Shown in pieces: positions 25,724 to 35,889 of a stretch of DNA of 64,000 bases. Made by a program: the position numbers and the translations under genes. The DNA comes from JAHEDH01 sp963745865 (GTDB lineage: Bacteria; Actinomycetota; Acidimicrobiia; Spongiisociales; ZC4RG35), in contig CAVUYZ010000013.1 in the NCBI GenBank assembly GCA_963745865.1, positions 1 through 64,000 of the forward strand, given 5' to 3'. Position 1 is the first letter of the stretch; each line of letters starts with the position of its first letter. A model generated the notes under the pieces. It was not told the DNA's origin. It did no database searches and worked only from the letters and a program-made list of their open reading frames with translations.

Positions 25724-27649
25724 ATGGAGCCCGTGGCAGTAGGAATCGATGTCGGCGGGACGTTCACCGACGTGGTGATGACCACCGGTGACCGCGTCGT
25801 CATCACGAAGGTGTCGACGACCGTCGACCAGTCCGTCGGTGTCCTCGAGGGGGCGCGGCAGGCGGGAGCGGTCGGTGAGCCTCTCCTGGTCCATGGCACG
25901 ACAGCTGCCACGAATGCGCTGCTCCAGCGGACGGGAGGCCGGGTGGTCCTGGTGACCGATCCGGGTCTCCTCGACGTGATCGAGATCGGGCGATCCGATC
26001 GACCGAGTCTGTACGACGCGATGGCAGATCGGGCGGAACCACTGGTCCCTCGCGATCATCGCCTGGGGTGGGACCGCCCCGACCTCACCGACGCGATTGC
26101 GGCGCTGGCGCCTGACGTCGTGGTGGTCGGCCTGAAGGGATCGTATGCCGATCCCGATCCGGAGCTTCGTCTCGTGGAGCGCCTCTCCGCCGAACTCGAC
26201 GGCGTCGAAGTCATTGCGTCGCATGCCATCGCCAACGAGTTCCGCGAGTTCGAGCGGATCTCGACGGCCGTGACAGCCGCCTATCTCCGACCGTCGGTCG
26301 CCGACTACCTCGCCAACCTGACGGCCGCTGCAATCCCTGAGATCGCAGAGCGACTGCTCGTGATGAGATCCAGCGGCGGTGTGGCACCGGTCGCTGCAGC
26401 GGCGCAGAACCCGACATCGATCCTGCTCTCGGGCCCGGCCGGAGGTGTCGCCGCGACCAGCGAGCTCGCCACGCGCCTCGGGCTCGAGCGGGTGATCTCC
26501 TTCGACATGGGCGGGACGTCGACCGACGTGTGCCGGATCGAGTCGGGTGAAGCCGTTCTCCGCCACCTCACCGACATCGATGGATACCCCTGTCTCACTC
26601 CTTCCGTTGCCATCCACACCGTGGGCGCCGGCGGGGGATCGATCGCCTGGGTGGATGGAGGAGGGGCACTCCGGGTCGGCCCGCGCAGCGCCGGCGCCGT
26701 TCCGGGACCGGCCGGCTACGGACGCGGGGGATCGGAGCCGACCGTGACCGATGCAAACATCGTGCTCGGGCGTATCGACCCGGCAGCGGTGTTCGGCGAT
26801 GGGGTGGCGATCGACGCCGAGGCGTCTCACGCGGTGGTTGGTGAGCTCGGCACACAGTTGGGGTTGGATCCGATCGCCACGGCGCTCGGAATCGTCGAGG
26901 TCGTCGAGGCCCACATGGAGCGGGCCATCCACACCGTGTCGATCCGCGAGGGCTACGACCTCAGGGACGCGGCCCTCGTGGCGTTCGGTGGGGCGGGGGC
27001 GCTTCACGCCGCAGCAATCGCCGCTCGGCTCGAGCTGGCTTCCGTCATCGTCCCACGGCATGCCGGCGTCTTCTCGGCGGTCGGCCTGCTCATGAGCCCG
27101 ACCAGGTTCGACGTTGTCCGACCCAGCACCGATCTCGACGTTTCTGGGTTCGGAGCGCTCCTCGATGCTGCGATCCGAGAAGCCGCGGAGCGGTTCGCTA
27201 CGGCGATGGGGACGCAGCCGGCCGCCGTGGAGGCCAGCGCCGACCTTCGGTATGCCGGCCAGTCACACGAGACACGGGTTCCCGTGTCCGAGGTCGACGG
27301 CGTTGCCGCGTTGGAGGCTGCCTTTCATCGTGAACACCGGACACGCAACGGTTTTGATCGAGAGGGCGATCGAGTGGAGCTGGTTGCAGTGCGGGCCGCT
27401 GCTGTCGGATCACCTGCCCTGACCGCCCTTCCGACGGAACCAGAGGTCTCCGCCCCGGCGCCGACGACCCGCGAGGTCGTCGGCAGGGACGCCGTCGTCG
27501 AGGTCGAGGTGCATCCGCGGTCTGGCCTGCGGCCCGGTCAGCGTCTGGACGGCCCCGTCGTGATCGAGGACGACGGTTCGACGGTGTGGGTCCCAGCCGG
27601 CCATCGACTTCTCGTCCGTGTGTCAGGAGAGCTGGAGATCAGCAGATGA
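25724..27649 (+). CDS. hyuA: Hydantoinase/oxoprolinase subunit A
   Basis: An ATP-dependent amidohydrolase subunit of 641 residues in the actin-like ATPase fold. It has GIDVGGTFTDVV at the start, HGTTAATNALLQR, LSGPAGGVAATSELA, ISFDMGGTSTDVC and AFGGAGALHAAAIA. HyuA pairs with HyuB to open hydantoins, 5-oxoproline or related lactams, or, in the acetone carboxylase group, to carboxylate ketones. The substrate cannot be told from sequence. Its stop overlaps an ATG (ATGA, 27646-27649) that begins a truncated hyuB-like stretch, while the full hyuB lies 4 kb away. Confidence 0.93.
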   Translation: MEPVAVGIDVGGTFTDVVMTTGDRVVITKVSTTVDQSVGVLEGARQAGAVGEPLLVHGTTAATNALLQRTGGRVVLVTDPGLLDVIEIGRSDRPSLYDAMADRAEPLVPRDHRLGWDRPDLTDAIAALAPDVVVVGLKGSYADPDPELRLVERLSAELDGVEVIASHAIANEFREFERISTAVTAAYLRPSVADYLANLTAAAIPEIAERLLVMRSSGGVAPVAAAAQNPTSILLSGPAGGVAATSELATRLGLERVISFDMGGTSTDVCRIESGEAVLRHLTDIDGYPCLTPSVAIHTVGAGGGSIAWVDGGGALRVGPRSAGAVPGPAGYGRGGSEPTVTDANIVLGRIDPAAVFGDGVAIDAEASHAVVGELGTQLGLDPIATALGIVEVVEAHMERAIHTVSIREGYDLRDAALVAFGGAGALHAAAIAARLELASVIVPRHAGVFSAVGLLMSPTRFDVVRPSTDLDVSGFGALLDAAIREAAERFATAMGTQPAAVEASADLRYAGQSHETRVPVSEVDGVAALEAAFHREHRTRNGFDREGDRVELVAVRAAAVGSPALTALPTEPEVSAPAPTTREVVGRDAVVEVEVHPRSGLRPGQRLDGPVVIEDDGSTVWVPAGHRLLVRVSGELEISR

Positions 27650-27726
27650 GCCGCTCGTCGTTGGATGTCGGGATCGCCAGGCCAACGGGCCGCAATCCGT
27701 CGAGAACATGCGGGGTCCGGGCCTGA
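27646..27726 (+). pseudogene. Truncated copy of the hyuB start
   Basis: The ATG overlaps the hyuA stop as expected for hyuB. The 26 codons read MSRSSLDVGIAR..., against MSISPIDLEIAR... for hyuB at 31669. Seven of the first twelve residues and 28 of the first 36 bases match, and a Gly-Val pair recurs at codons 23-24. A stop follows at 27724. It looks like a relic of the original hyuB start, left when the following gene arrived. Chance or convergent start sequence remains possible. Confidence 0.45.
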
Positions 27727-27743
27727 TGGTGTGGGCCGCCGGC

Positions 27744-30700
27744 TCAGCTCGGCGACCGTTCCAGCGTTTCGTCAGGCAGGCGAGCGTGGATTAGCTCGAC
27801 TGCTCCCGATCGGGCGAACACCTCGGCACTGATTGTCCGATCCACCCGCATTCCATCGACGCGTGTGGTCGTGCCGTCAGAGAAGGTGATCTCCACCCCC
27901 GGTTCACCCTTCGTGACCGAGACAACGAGCGGAACCTGGCACACCGTCGCTCCGAGTGTTCCTGGCTCCAGTTCGATATCGACTGGCTCCATGGCCACGT
28001 TGTACACCCTCCAGGTCTCCCGTTGTTCGAGCAGCTCGGCGCGCCTGAGGAGGATCGGGTCGATCACGATCTCCCCGTCCTCGACGCGGACGCCCAGCTC
28101 CAGTGGTCTGGTGAGGAGCTCCTCCTTGACGAGACCGGTCATACCCGGCTGTTGGGCGCCGGCATGTGCCGGCGTGTGCGAGTAGGGGTCGAGCGGGATG
28201 GCCCCGAACTCCTCGGCGGTCTTGTTGAACCCCAGGCCGGCCCGGACATGCCAATAGGCGTCGACCAGCCGCTCGGTCGCTGCCGGTGACGCCTCCTGGG
28301 AAACCGCATCGAGTACCGATCCCTGTACGGAGACGAGGAGCTTGGCGACCATGTGCCAGTAGATGGACCCGATCCCCTCGTAGCCGTACATCGATCCAGA
28401 ACGACCCGTGTAGGCGTGGTGGCGGAACACCGACTCGTAGGTCTCGAGCGTGTCGAATCGGTGAGCTGCGACGAGGTCGCTCCAGCGCTTATGACCTCCG
28501 AGTTCGTCCAGCATCTTCTCGAGATCACGTCGGTTGGAGAACGCCGGGTTGAACCGAATGCGACCATCGGAGGCGACGGTGACCACCGAGCAATCCTCTG
28601 CCTCCACCATCTTCGTGAGAAGTGGATTGGTGTCGACTGCCGTCGCAGGCACGACGTTCTTCTCGAGGAACGACGGCAGGGGTCGAGCGGGATACAGCAT
28701 GAAGCTGTCTTGGTCTTCTCGATACATCGCGCTCGAGAAGAGGGCATCGACCAGGTCGGCCCGTTCGTCGGGGGACAGAACCCCTGAGTCGAGAACGGCT
28801 ACCTGTCCCTCGAGCATCTCGAAGAGATGCTCGACCGCGGCGGCCGACCCGTCGGGTGCGAATCGAACGAGGTTGTACGAGTGGTAGAGCCCGTCACTTC
28901 TCCGATTTGCATCGATCGACTTGTCGAGAAGGCTGATCGCCGTATGGCAGAGTCGCACGATCTCATCGAAGCCGACATCGACCTGTCCTGAGAAGCCCGA
29001 TTCGTACACGCTCGAGCGGTAGGCATCAAAAGCTCGTCCGAGGACGTCCATGAGATCTTTACGGGCCGCGTCGGGGGATTCGCGACCCCGTGCCGGGGAA
29101 CTCGTCGAGGGCGGATGTGACGGCACGCAGCCACACGCCGACCTCTGTTGCCATCGACACTGCAGTGAGGTCTGAGGCATGGATCACGGTCTCGAGATAC
29201 TGGAGGTATCGACGCAAGTGGTAGAGGGTGACCATCGATAGACCGAACCCGACGAGGGCGTTGTTGGCGTCGTTCCACTCGGGTCGCTGGGTGTTCATCC
29301 AGATGCCGCCGCCGGGAACGAAGTTGGAGAGCTTCGCGAGGGCAGGCACCAGGAGTTTCTCTGCGAGCGTCGCCAGGTAGACCTCGCCGTCTTCGTCGCA
29401 CAGCAGCCGTCCATCACCGCCGAGGGTGTCGACCCGTTCGGACGACAAAGCAGCCGCCTCTTCGTCATAGATGATCGTCGTCTTCGGGTCGCGAACCAGA
29501 TCTTCGTAGGGAGCGATCCGGTACGGGACGTTTGCGAATGAGAACTGCCTCTCCCCGAGGAGCGCCGTCACCTTGCCCGGGAGGAAACGGTCGCTGGCTT
29601 CGAGCAGCCTGAGCAGGTAGACGATCTGGTGGTCGCCCCAATAGCCGATGTTGCTCCACGGATCCTCAGGGTCCGGAACCTCCCAGTCGATGCCGTCGCG
29701 GGTGATTCGATATGGGTTGAAACCATCCGGCGTCGATGCGTCGACGAACACCGATATCACACCAGGGAGGAATTCGGGGAAGCTCATGCACAGCGCCTCC
29801 CAGTTCTGGAAGATGTCCCGCCAGTTGCCCTCGTAGTAGAGGATTGGCCGCCCGTCGTCATCGCTGACGCGGATCGAGAAGGCGTTCCAGGGTCTGCTCG
29901 GGTCGCCGTGTCGGCGAGAGAAGCGGAAGGGAAGATACTCCGATCCCAAGCGTGCGAAGTGGGGGTCTCCGGTGTCGCGGATCCCGGCGAGAAGAGATGT
30001 CCGTCGGGACCGACTCGGGTAACGACCGGAGCCACTCGGCGTGGCGAGCGGCGACCGTTCGATTCCGGCCGACGAGGAATGTCTCGAAGTCTTGGGTCGA
30101 CACCTGATAGCCATTCGAGGGGAACGCCGCCCCGCATGACGTTGTACGTGACGTTGGAGAACTGGTGAGCCGTCGCAACGCGGTCTCCGGTTCGCTGGAG
30201 GGCGTCGGCGGGTGCCATCGTCATGACGAGCGACTCTGACGACTTGCGTGCTGTAGCAGCGACCACGGCCAAGAGGTCCGGTTCTGTCTCGAGCAATCGA
30301 CAGAGATCTGTGACCGCGGCTTGATCCTGCGCTACGTCGGCAACGATGTGCCATGTCGACCGTTCGCCTGCGTCGAGGTCGATCGCGCCAGTGAGCAGAT
30401 AGGCGCCGGGGCGCCCGGTGAGGAGCGGCACGTCTCGTTTGGGAGCACCGGCGAGGAAGCGATGCGACTCCGTCCGGTGAGACGCTGACGCTTGCCTGAT
30501 CGAAACCGAGCGACCAGGCCACCGTGCCACGAAGCACTTCGTCCGGCTCGGGGCGATCGACGACGCCGGACTCGAGCGAGAAGACGGCGAGACGAGCTGT
30601 CGGGTCGATCACCTCGCTCCGCTTGTATGCGTTCGTGAGGTTGCTGAGCCGCTGGTACACAGCGGGGTCGAGCCCGTATGGCAGAAGGTTCAGAAGGCCG

Positions 30701-31205
30701 TCGACGACCTCGACCCGAACCGGCCCATCGCCGAGATTCGTGAGTGTCGTCCGCCTGAGGAAGCCGAACCGATCACTGCTCGTCCAGCGGTACTGGAATC
30801 GGAGCCCCAGGTCGGTGTGGATCTCCTCGAAGATGACCGAGTCGCCGACGACCGACTTGTACAGCGATCGGAGGATGGACGGGGTCGACATTCCGTGAAA
30901 CGGCCGCCAGGTCGTCTCGATCAGTCTCCCGATTCGACCCGAATCGCCGTCACTGGGCCAACCGAGCCCGCGGCGTTGTGGATTCGATCGTCCGTCTCGT
31001 ACGGGAACAGGGCTCTGGATGAGTCCCTGCGCCCCGCAGTCAACGCGCCGGTGCTCGAAACGAACATCCAACGATCGCCGTCACTGACCACGCTCATGAG
31101 GAAGGGAGGTATCCGATCCACGTCCGGAATGAAGTAGAAGCCCTCGCCGTCGACTTCGACGAGACCCTCTGCTCTCGGACTCGTGGCCTTGTGTGTCGGA
31201 TTCAC
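27744..31205 (-). CDS. Large GH94/cellobiose-phosphorylase-related protein (five frame breaks)
   Basis: The reconstructed product is about 1150 residues in five frame segments joining near 30930, 30485, 30133, 29990 and 29080. The N-terminus holds ALFPYETDDRIHNAAGSVGP and TTWRPFHGMS, the FPY.TDD.IH and W.PF pattern of GH94-like phosphorylases. The middle has NVMRGG, QDFETFLVGRNRTVAARHAEW, then YYEGNWRDIFQNWEAL, SNIGYWGDHQIVYLLRLLE and GGGIWMNTQRPEWNDANNAL. The last third is helical and ends in a beta domain. I expect an (alpha/alpha)6-barrel carbohydrate-active enzyme of a large, poorly characterised subfamily; the substrate is unknown. The five breaks could mean decay, but conservation is uniform between them. 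It lies opposite to and between hyuA and hyuB. Confidence 0.6.
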
Positions 31206-31668
31206 GTGCGATCCCTTCTCATCGGTACGCGTGACTCGCGGAGGACGAACTCCACGTGCATGATCTCGACGACACGGTGAGCGTGCAGATCAGCGTGCGG
31301 CCCCGTTCGGCGCCCTGGCAGAGCGGGTCCGTTGCGGTCACCGGCTGCCGGACGGTCGTCAGCATAGAGTCGGGCGCATCCACGTGGCGACTGCAAGATC
31401 GGTGGCACATCGATGGTGACCGGGGACGAAATCCGGCCTGCGATCGCGAAGGCGCCGATCATCGGTTGGACACCAACGACCCGTGACAGACCGGAAGGGT
31501 GTCAGGTGCGGACGAGCAGATGAGCGCCACCTCGACAGGTTCTCGCAGGGAAGTTGATCGGAACCAAACCAGAATGAAGAAGATGAGCCATTCCGTGACG
31601 AGCTGGGACCCGCTCTCGCCGAAGTCGAGGTGCACGTCAAGTCTGCCCGCAGAACTGGAGGTATGCGG
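31206..31668. other. 463-bp region upstream of hyuB, no recognisable gene
   Basis: Short frames are open on both strands but none is recognisable. It must hold the promoter of the minus-strand GH94-like gene and, now that hyuB is detached from hyuA, a promoter for hyuB. I see no convincing -35/-10 pair or RNA element. Confidence 0.4.
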
Positions 31669-33207
31669 ATGAGCATCTCGCCGATCGATCTCGAGATCGC
31701 CCGGAACCGGCTGGTCGGCGTCGCCGAGGAGATGGGCGTCGTCCTTCAACGCACCGCGTACTCGCCGAACATCAAGGAGCGAGCGGACTGCTCGGCGGCG
31801 GTGTTCACACCGGCCGGCGAGATGCTCGCCCAGGCCGAGCACATACCAGTCCACCTCGGGGCGATGCCGGCCTCGGTGCAGGCGGTGATCGCGACGCACG
31901 ATCCGCAGCCAGGCGTCCAGTACGCGGTCAACGATCCGTATGCCGGCGGGACCCACCTCAACGATCTGACCATCGTCCAACCGGTGTTCGCGGGCGATCT
32001 CCTGGTCGGATGGGTCGGGAACCGCGCCCATCACGCCGATGTCGGCGGCGATGCGCCCGGGTCGATGCCGGCAGACGCCACCGACGTCCGTCAGGAGGGA
32101 ATCATCGTCTCCCCGATGCCTGCAGTCCGTGATGGGGTGTGGCTCCCCGACTTCCTCGATCCGTTCCTCGATGCCACCCGAACCCCGGCGGAGCGCCGGG
32201 GTGATCTGGCCGCACAACTCGGAGCGAACCGGGTGGCGACGATCAGGCTCGGCGAGATCGCCGGCCAGGACCCCGACGGTTTCGCGGCGGTCTCCGAGGC
32301 CCTCTTGGGCTACGGGGAGCGACGGATGAGCGCCGCCATCTCCGGGCTGGCATCGGGCACGTACCGGTTCACCGATTTCATGGAGTTGCCCGAGAGCGAC
32401 GTGGCGATCAGAGTCACCCTCGAGATCGAGGACGAATCTCTGCGGGCCGATTTCTCCGACTCCGATCCTCAGGTGGAGGCGAACTTCAACGCGGTGGAGG
32501 CGGTGACCCGGTCGTGTCTCTACTACGCGGTGCGTGTCGCCACGGATCCGTCGATTCCGGCGAACGGTGGAAGCTATCGGGTAATGCACCTGAAGGTCAG
32601 ACCCGGCACCGTGACGGCTGCAGAGTTCCCTGCGGCAGTGGCAGCGGGGAACGTCGAGACCAGCCAACGGATCGCAGACACGCTGCTCGGAGCGTTCGCT
32701 CGAGCAGCCCCCGACCGGATTCCCGCCGCGTCTCAGGGCACGATGAACAACATTCTCATCGGAAACGATCGGTTCGCCTATTACGAGACAGTGGCAGGCG
32801 GGCAAGGGGCGCGTCCGGGGCGGGACGGTCAGTCGGGAATCCAGACCGGCATGACCAACACGAAGAACACACCGATCGAATCGATCGAGCGCCACTACCC
32901 GTTCAGGGTCACCCGATACACGCTCAGACGCGGCTCGGGCGGCGCCGGCAGATATCGGGGAGGCGAGGGCATCGAGCGGGAGATCGTGTTCGATGAGCCC
33001 GCCGTGCTGTCTCTCATGGGAGAGCGGCGCCGGAATCGTCCCTGGGGTCTTGCCGGAGGCGAGCCGGGCTCGGTCGGTGAGGACTGGCTGTTCAGAGTGG
33101 ACGGCGAGCGAGAGCGACTCGGTGGCAAGGTCACCGTCGACGTCGAATCCGGGGACCGCCTTCTCGTCCTCACGCCCGGGGGAGGCGGTCACGGACAGGA
33201 AGGATGA
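31669..33207 (+). CDS. hyuB: Hydantoinase/oxoprolinase subunit B
   Basis: The partner of HyuA, 512 residues. Family hallmarks are IDLEIARNRLVGVAEEMG, VLQRTAYSPNIKERADCS, LAQAEHIPVHLGAMP, NDPYAGGTHLNDLT, GNRAHHADVGG, SQGTMNNILIG, YETVAGGQGAR and the GGxG-rich tail GLAGGEPGS. The ATG at 31669 is preferred over 31663 because GGAGGT (31657-31662) abuts the first and is six bases from the second. Its normal place is directly after hyuA; here 4 kb separates them. Confidence 0.94.
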   Translation: MSISPIDLEIARNRLVGVAEEMGVVLQRTAYSPNIKERADCSAAVFTPAGEMLAQAEHIPVHLGAMPASVQAVIATHDPQPGVQYAVNDPYAGGTHLNDLTIVQPVFAGDLLVGWVGNRAHHADVGGDAPGSMPADATDVRQEGIIVSPMPAVRDGVWLPDFLDPFLDATRTPAERRGDLAAQLGANRVATIRLGEIAGQDPDGFAAVSEALLGYGERRMSAAISGLASGTYRFTDFMELPESDVAIRVTLEIEDESLRADFSDSDPQVEANFNAVEAVTRSCLYYAVRVATDPSIPANGGSYRVMHLKVRPGTVTAAEFPAAVAAGNVETSQRIADTLLGAFARAAPDRIPAASQGTMNNILIGNDRFAYYETVAGGQGARPGRDGQSGIQTGMTNTKNTPIESIERHYPFRVTRYTLRRGSGGAGRYRGGEGIEREIVFDEPAVLSLMGERRRNRPWGLAGGEPGSVGEDWLFRVDGERERLGGKVTVDVESGDRLLVLTPGGGGHGQEG

Positions 33208-33340
33208 AGCCTTGGGGTTGTCGTGAGGTCATCGATCGGGACGGCTCCCAGGTGAGCAGAGAGTTGTTCATTCGACCAGACAGATCGGCTTCCGGGGTCG
33301 CTGTCGCTGGAGAACCACCCCAGCGGTAGGATCTGCCGTC

Positions 33341-34765
33341 ATGAGCCTCCGATCCGACCTCATCGACCTCCTCGGAGACGAGCGAGTCATGGACGATGCG
33401 CTCGACACCTGGATGTACGGGAAGGACGCAGGCGTCTTCAGGGGACAGGCCGACGTCGTCGTGCTGCCCGAGACGACCGGCGAGGTCTCCGCCATCGTGC
33501 GAATCGCCGAACGACACGGCGTCGCCGTTGTCGCCAGAGGGGCCGGAACCGGCCTCGCCGGTGGTGCCGTTCCCGTAGGACGGAATGTCATCGTCTCGAC
33601 CACCAGGCTGAACCAGATTGGCGAGGTCGATGCGGAGAACCAGACGGCGTGGGTCGGGCCAGGTGTGATCAACCTCGACCTCTCGCGTCACACGGCTCCG
33701 CTCGGACTCCACTTTGCGCCCGACCCGTCTTCGCAGTCTGCGTGCACGATCGGCGGCAACGTCGCCAACAACTCGGGCGGCCCACACTGCCTCGCCGAGG
33801 GGACCACCGTGAACCACGTACTCGGCGTCGAGATCGTGCTCGCCGGGGGTGAGGTCGTCACCGTCGGTGGTCCCGCTCCCGATCCGCTCGGGCTCGACGT
33901 CAGGGGCCTCGTCGTTGGTTCGGAGGGGACACTCGGGATCGTCACCAACGTGCTCGTGAAGCTCACCCCCAATGCTCCCGACGTCAGAACCCTCCTGTGC
34001 GCGTTCGCCTCCGTCGAGGACGCGGCGAGCGCGGTGTCTGGGGTCATCGCCGCAGGGGTGGTACCGGCAGCGCTGGAGATGATGGACCAACGGATGACGG
34101 TGGCCGTCGAGAACTGGCTCCATGCCGGTCTGCCCGTCGACGCAGCGGCGATCCTCCTCGCCGAAGTGGCCGGTGAGACCGAGGGCGTGATTGCTGAGGC
34201 GGCGGTGATTCGGCGAGTCGCCGAGGAGGCTGGAGCGATCAGCGTGTCGCTCGCGAAAGACGAAGCCGAACGCCAGATGTTGTGGAAGGGGCGGAAGTCC
34301 GCCTTCGGTGCGGTCGCACAGACCGCACCCGATTACTACCTGCACGACACGGTCGTCCCGCGAACGAGACTGGTGGAGGCGATGGCTGAGGTCTACGCCA
34401 TCGGAGAGAAGTACGACCTCGAAATGATGAACGTCTTCCATGCGGGCGACGGGAATCTCCACCCGCTGATGGTGTTCGACGCATCCCAACCCGGCGCGTT
34501 GGAACGTGTGCACGCAGCCGCAGACGAGCTCGTGGAGATGTGCGTCTCCAAGGGCGGAGTGCTCTCCGGAGAGCACGGAATCGGGAAGGAGAAGCGGGAT
34601 CTGATGCCGCTGATGTTCGACGAGTACGCGCTCGACGCCCAGGCCCGTATCAAGGAGGCGTTCGATCCTGCCGGCGTCTTCAATCCGGAGAAGGTCCTTC
34701 CCCAGGGCTCGCGCTGTTTCGACTTCGGGCGAACCGTTCCGGTGCCAGATGGCGTCTGGGTCTGA
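33341..34765 (+). CDS. glcD: Glycolate oxidase subunit GlcD (FAD-linked)
   Basis: An FAD-binding (PCMH/VAO-type) oxidase subunit of 474 residues. It has VVLPETTGEVSAIVRIAERH, the flavin-binding VVARGAGTGLAGGAVP, GGNVANNSGGPHCLAEGTT, GLVVGSEGTLGIVT and the C-terminal HAGDGNLHPLM and GEHGIGKEKR. It oxidises glycolate (or a related 2-hydroxy acid) to glyoxylate with GlcE and GlcF. It is first in a glcDEF operon; the next gene overlaps by 17 bp. Confidence 0.94.
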   Translation: MSLRSDLIDLLGDERVMDDALDTWMYGKDAGVFRGQADVVVLPETTGEVSAIVRIAERHGVAVVARGAGTGLAGGAVPVGRNVIVSTTRLNQIGEVDAENQTAWVGPGVINLDLSRHTAPLGLHFAPDPSSQSACTIGGNVANNSGGPHCLAEGTTVNHVLGVEIVLAGGEVVTVGGPAPDPLGLDVRGLVVGSEGTLGIVTNVLVKLTPNAPDVRTLLCAFASVEDAASAVSGVIAAGVVPAALEMMDQRMTVAVENWLHAGLPVDAAAILLAEVAGETEGVIAEAAVIRRVAEEAGAISVSLAKDEAERQMLWKGRKSAFGAVAQTAPDYYLHDTVVPRTRLVEAMAEVYAIGEKYDLEMMNVFHAGDGNLHPLMVFDASQPGALERVHAAADELVEMCVSKGGVLSGEHGIGKEKRDLMPLMFDEYALDAQARIKEAFDPAGVFNPEKVLPQGSRCFDFGRTVPVPDGVWV

Positions 34766-35888
34766 TGACGTCGTGACCGCCGTTCTGTTTCCGGCCCCGG
34801 AAGCCCTCGCCGATCGACTCGCCGCAACGGCGCCCGGCGCAGCAGGGTTCTCCCAGCCTGCCTCGGTCGAGGAGATGGCCGAGCTGTACCGGGACCTCGA
34901 TGGCGCTGCAACCACGACGGTGGTCGTCGGGTCGGGATCCCATCAACGCATCGGGCATCCCATCCATGCAGAGGTCGGTGTCTCAACCGCCGGGCTCGAC
35001 CGGGTGATCAGTCACGAACCCGAAGATCTCACGCTGACAGTCGAGTCGGGTGTGACACTCGAGCAGATCGCCCGGCTCCTCGGCGAACATCGCCAGACGG
35101 CGGCGCTCCCGGAGACATCTCCCGGCGCCACGATCGGCGGAGTGATCGCGGCCGGGTTGTCGGGGTACCGCAGAAACCGCTTCGGCCCCACCCGGGACCG
35201 GGTGCTCGAAGTCACGCTCGTCACCGGAGACGGCCGAGTCGTCACCGGCGGCGCCCGGGTGGTCAAGAACGTGTCCGGGTACGACCTTCCCCGGATTGCA
35301 TGCGGGTCGTTCGGCTCGCTCGGTGTGATCGCATCCGTGTGTCTCAAGCTGTGGCCGGAGCCCGAGGCGTCGGCGACGGTGCGGGTCGATTCGGTCGAGA
35401 AGCTGGCGGAGGTCCATCGACCCGTGGCAGTCGTCGAGCAGCCCGACGGGATTCGGATGTATCTCCAGGGAGCCCATTCGCAGGTCGAGAGCGCGGCGAG
35501 GGTCGGAACGATCGAATCAGACCGCTTCGATTGGCCGATGCTGGGCGATCACGAGTTGGTCGTTGAGCTCCGGTTGCCGCCCTCGATGGTTCCCGACGCG
35601 GTTCGCCGGGTCCGGGAGTCGGGCGAGTTCATCGCCCAGCACCAGGTCGGGGTGGTGTCTGTTGGTGTCGACGAACCGGATCGTGACATGCTCGAAGACC
35701 TCCGTCGATGGTGCGAGTCCGCCGGCGGGGCTCTCGTCGTGACGGATCATGCCGGAGAACCGGATTCGGCGCCCGTGATCGATCCGTGGGGGAGTCCGCC
35801 GGCGGCATTGGCGCTGCAGCGGCGTTTGATCTCGGCGTTCGACCCGCATCGGATCATCAATCGGGGTCGACTGCCGGGAGGGATCTGA
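34749..35888 (+). CDS. glcE: Glycolate oxidase subunit GlcE
   Basis: A second FAD-binding subunit of 379 residues, shorter than GlcD. It reads EDLTLTVESGVTLEQIARLL, LPETSPGATIGGVIAAGLSGYRR, GGARVVKNVSGYDLPRIACGSFGSLG and the C-terminal FDPHRIINRGRLPGGI, all typical of GlcE. The overlap with glcD and the one-base gap before glcF indicate a single transcript. Confidence 0.92.
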   Translation: MASGSDDVVTAVLFPAPEALADRLAATAPGAAGFSQPASVEEMAELYRDLDGAATTTVVVGSGSHQRIGHPIHAEVGVSTAGLDRVISHEPEDLTLTVESGVTLEQIARLLGEHRQTAALPETSPGATIGGVIAAGLSGYRRNRFGPTRDRVLEVTLVTGDGRVVTGGARVVKNVSGYDLPRIACGSFGSLGVIASVCLKLWPEPEASATVRVDSVEKLAEVHRPVAVVEQPDGIRMYLQGAHSQVESAARVGTIESDRFDWPMLGDHELVVELRLPPSMVPDAVRRVRESGEFIAQHQVGVVSVGVDEPDRDMLEDLRRWCESAGGALVVTDHAGEPDSAPVIDPWGSPPAALALQRRLISAFDPHRIINRGRLPGGI

Positions 35889-35889
35889 C

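Noticed and set aside
31202..31462. A small minus-strand frame upstream of the GH94-like gene
   Set aside because: There is no family resemblance and no RBS; it is listed only as part of the unassigned region.
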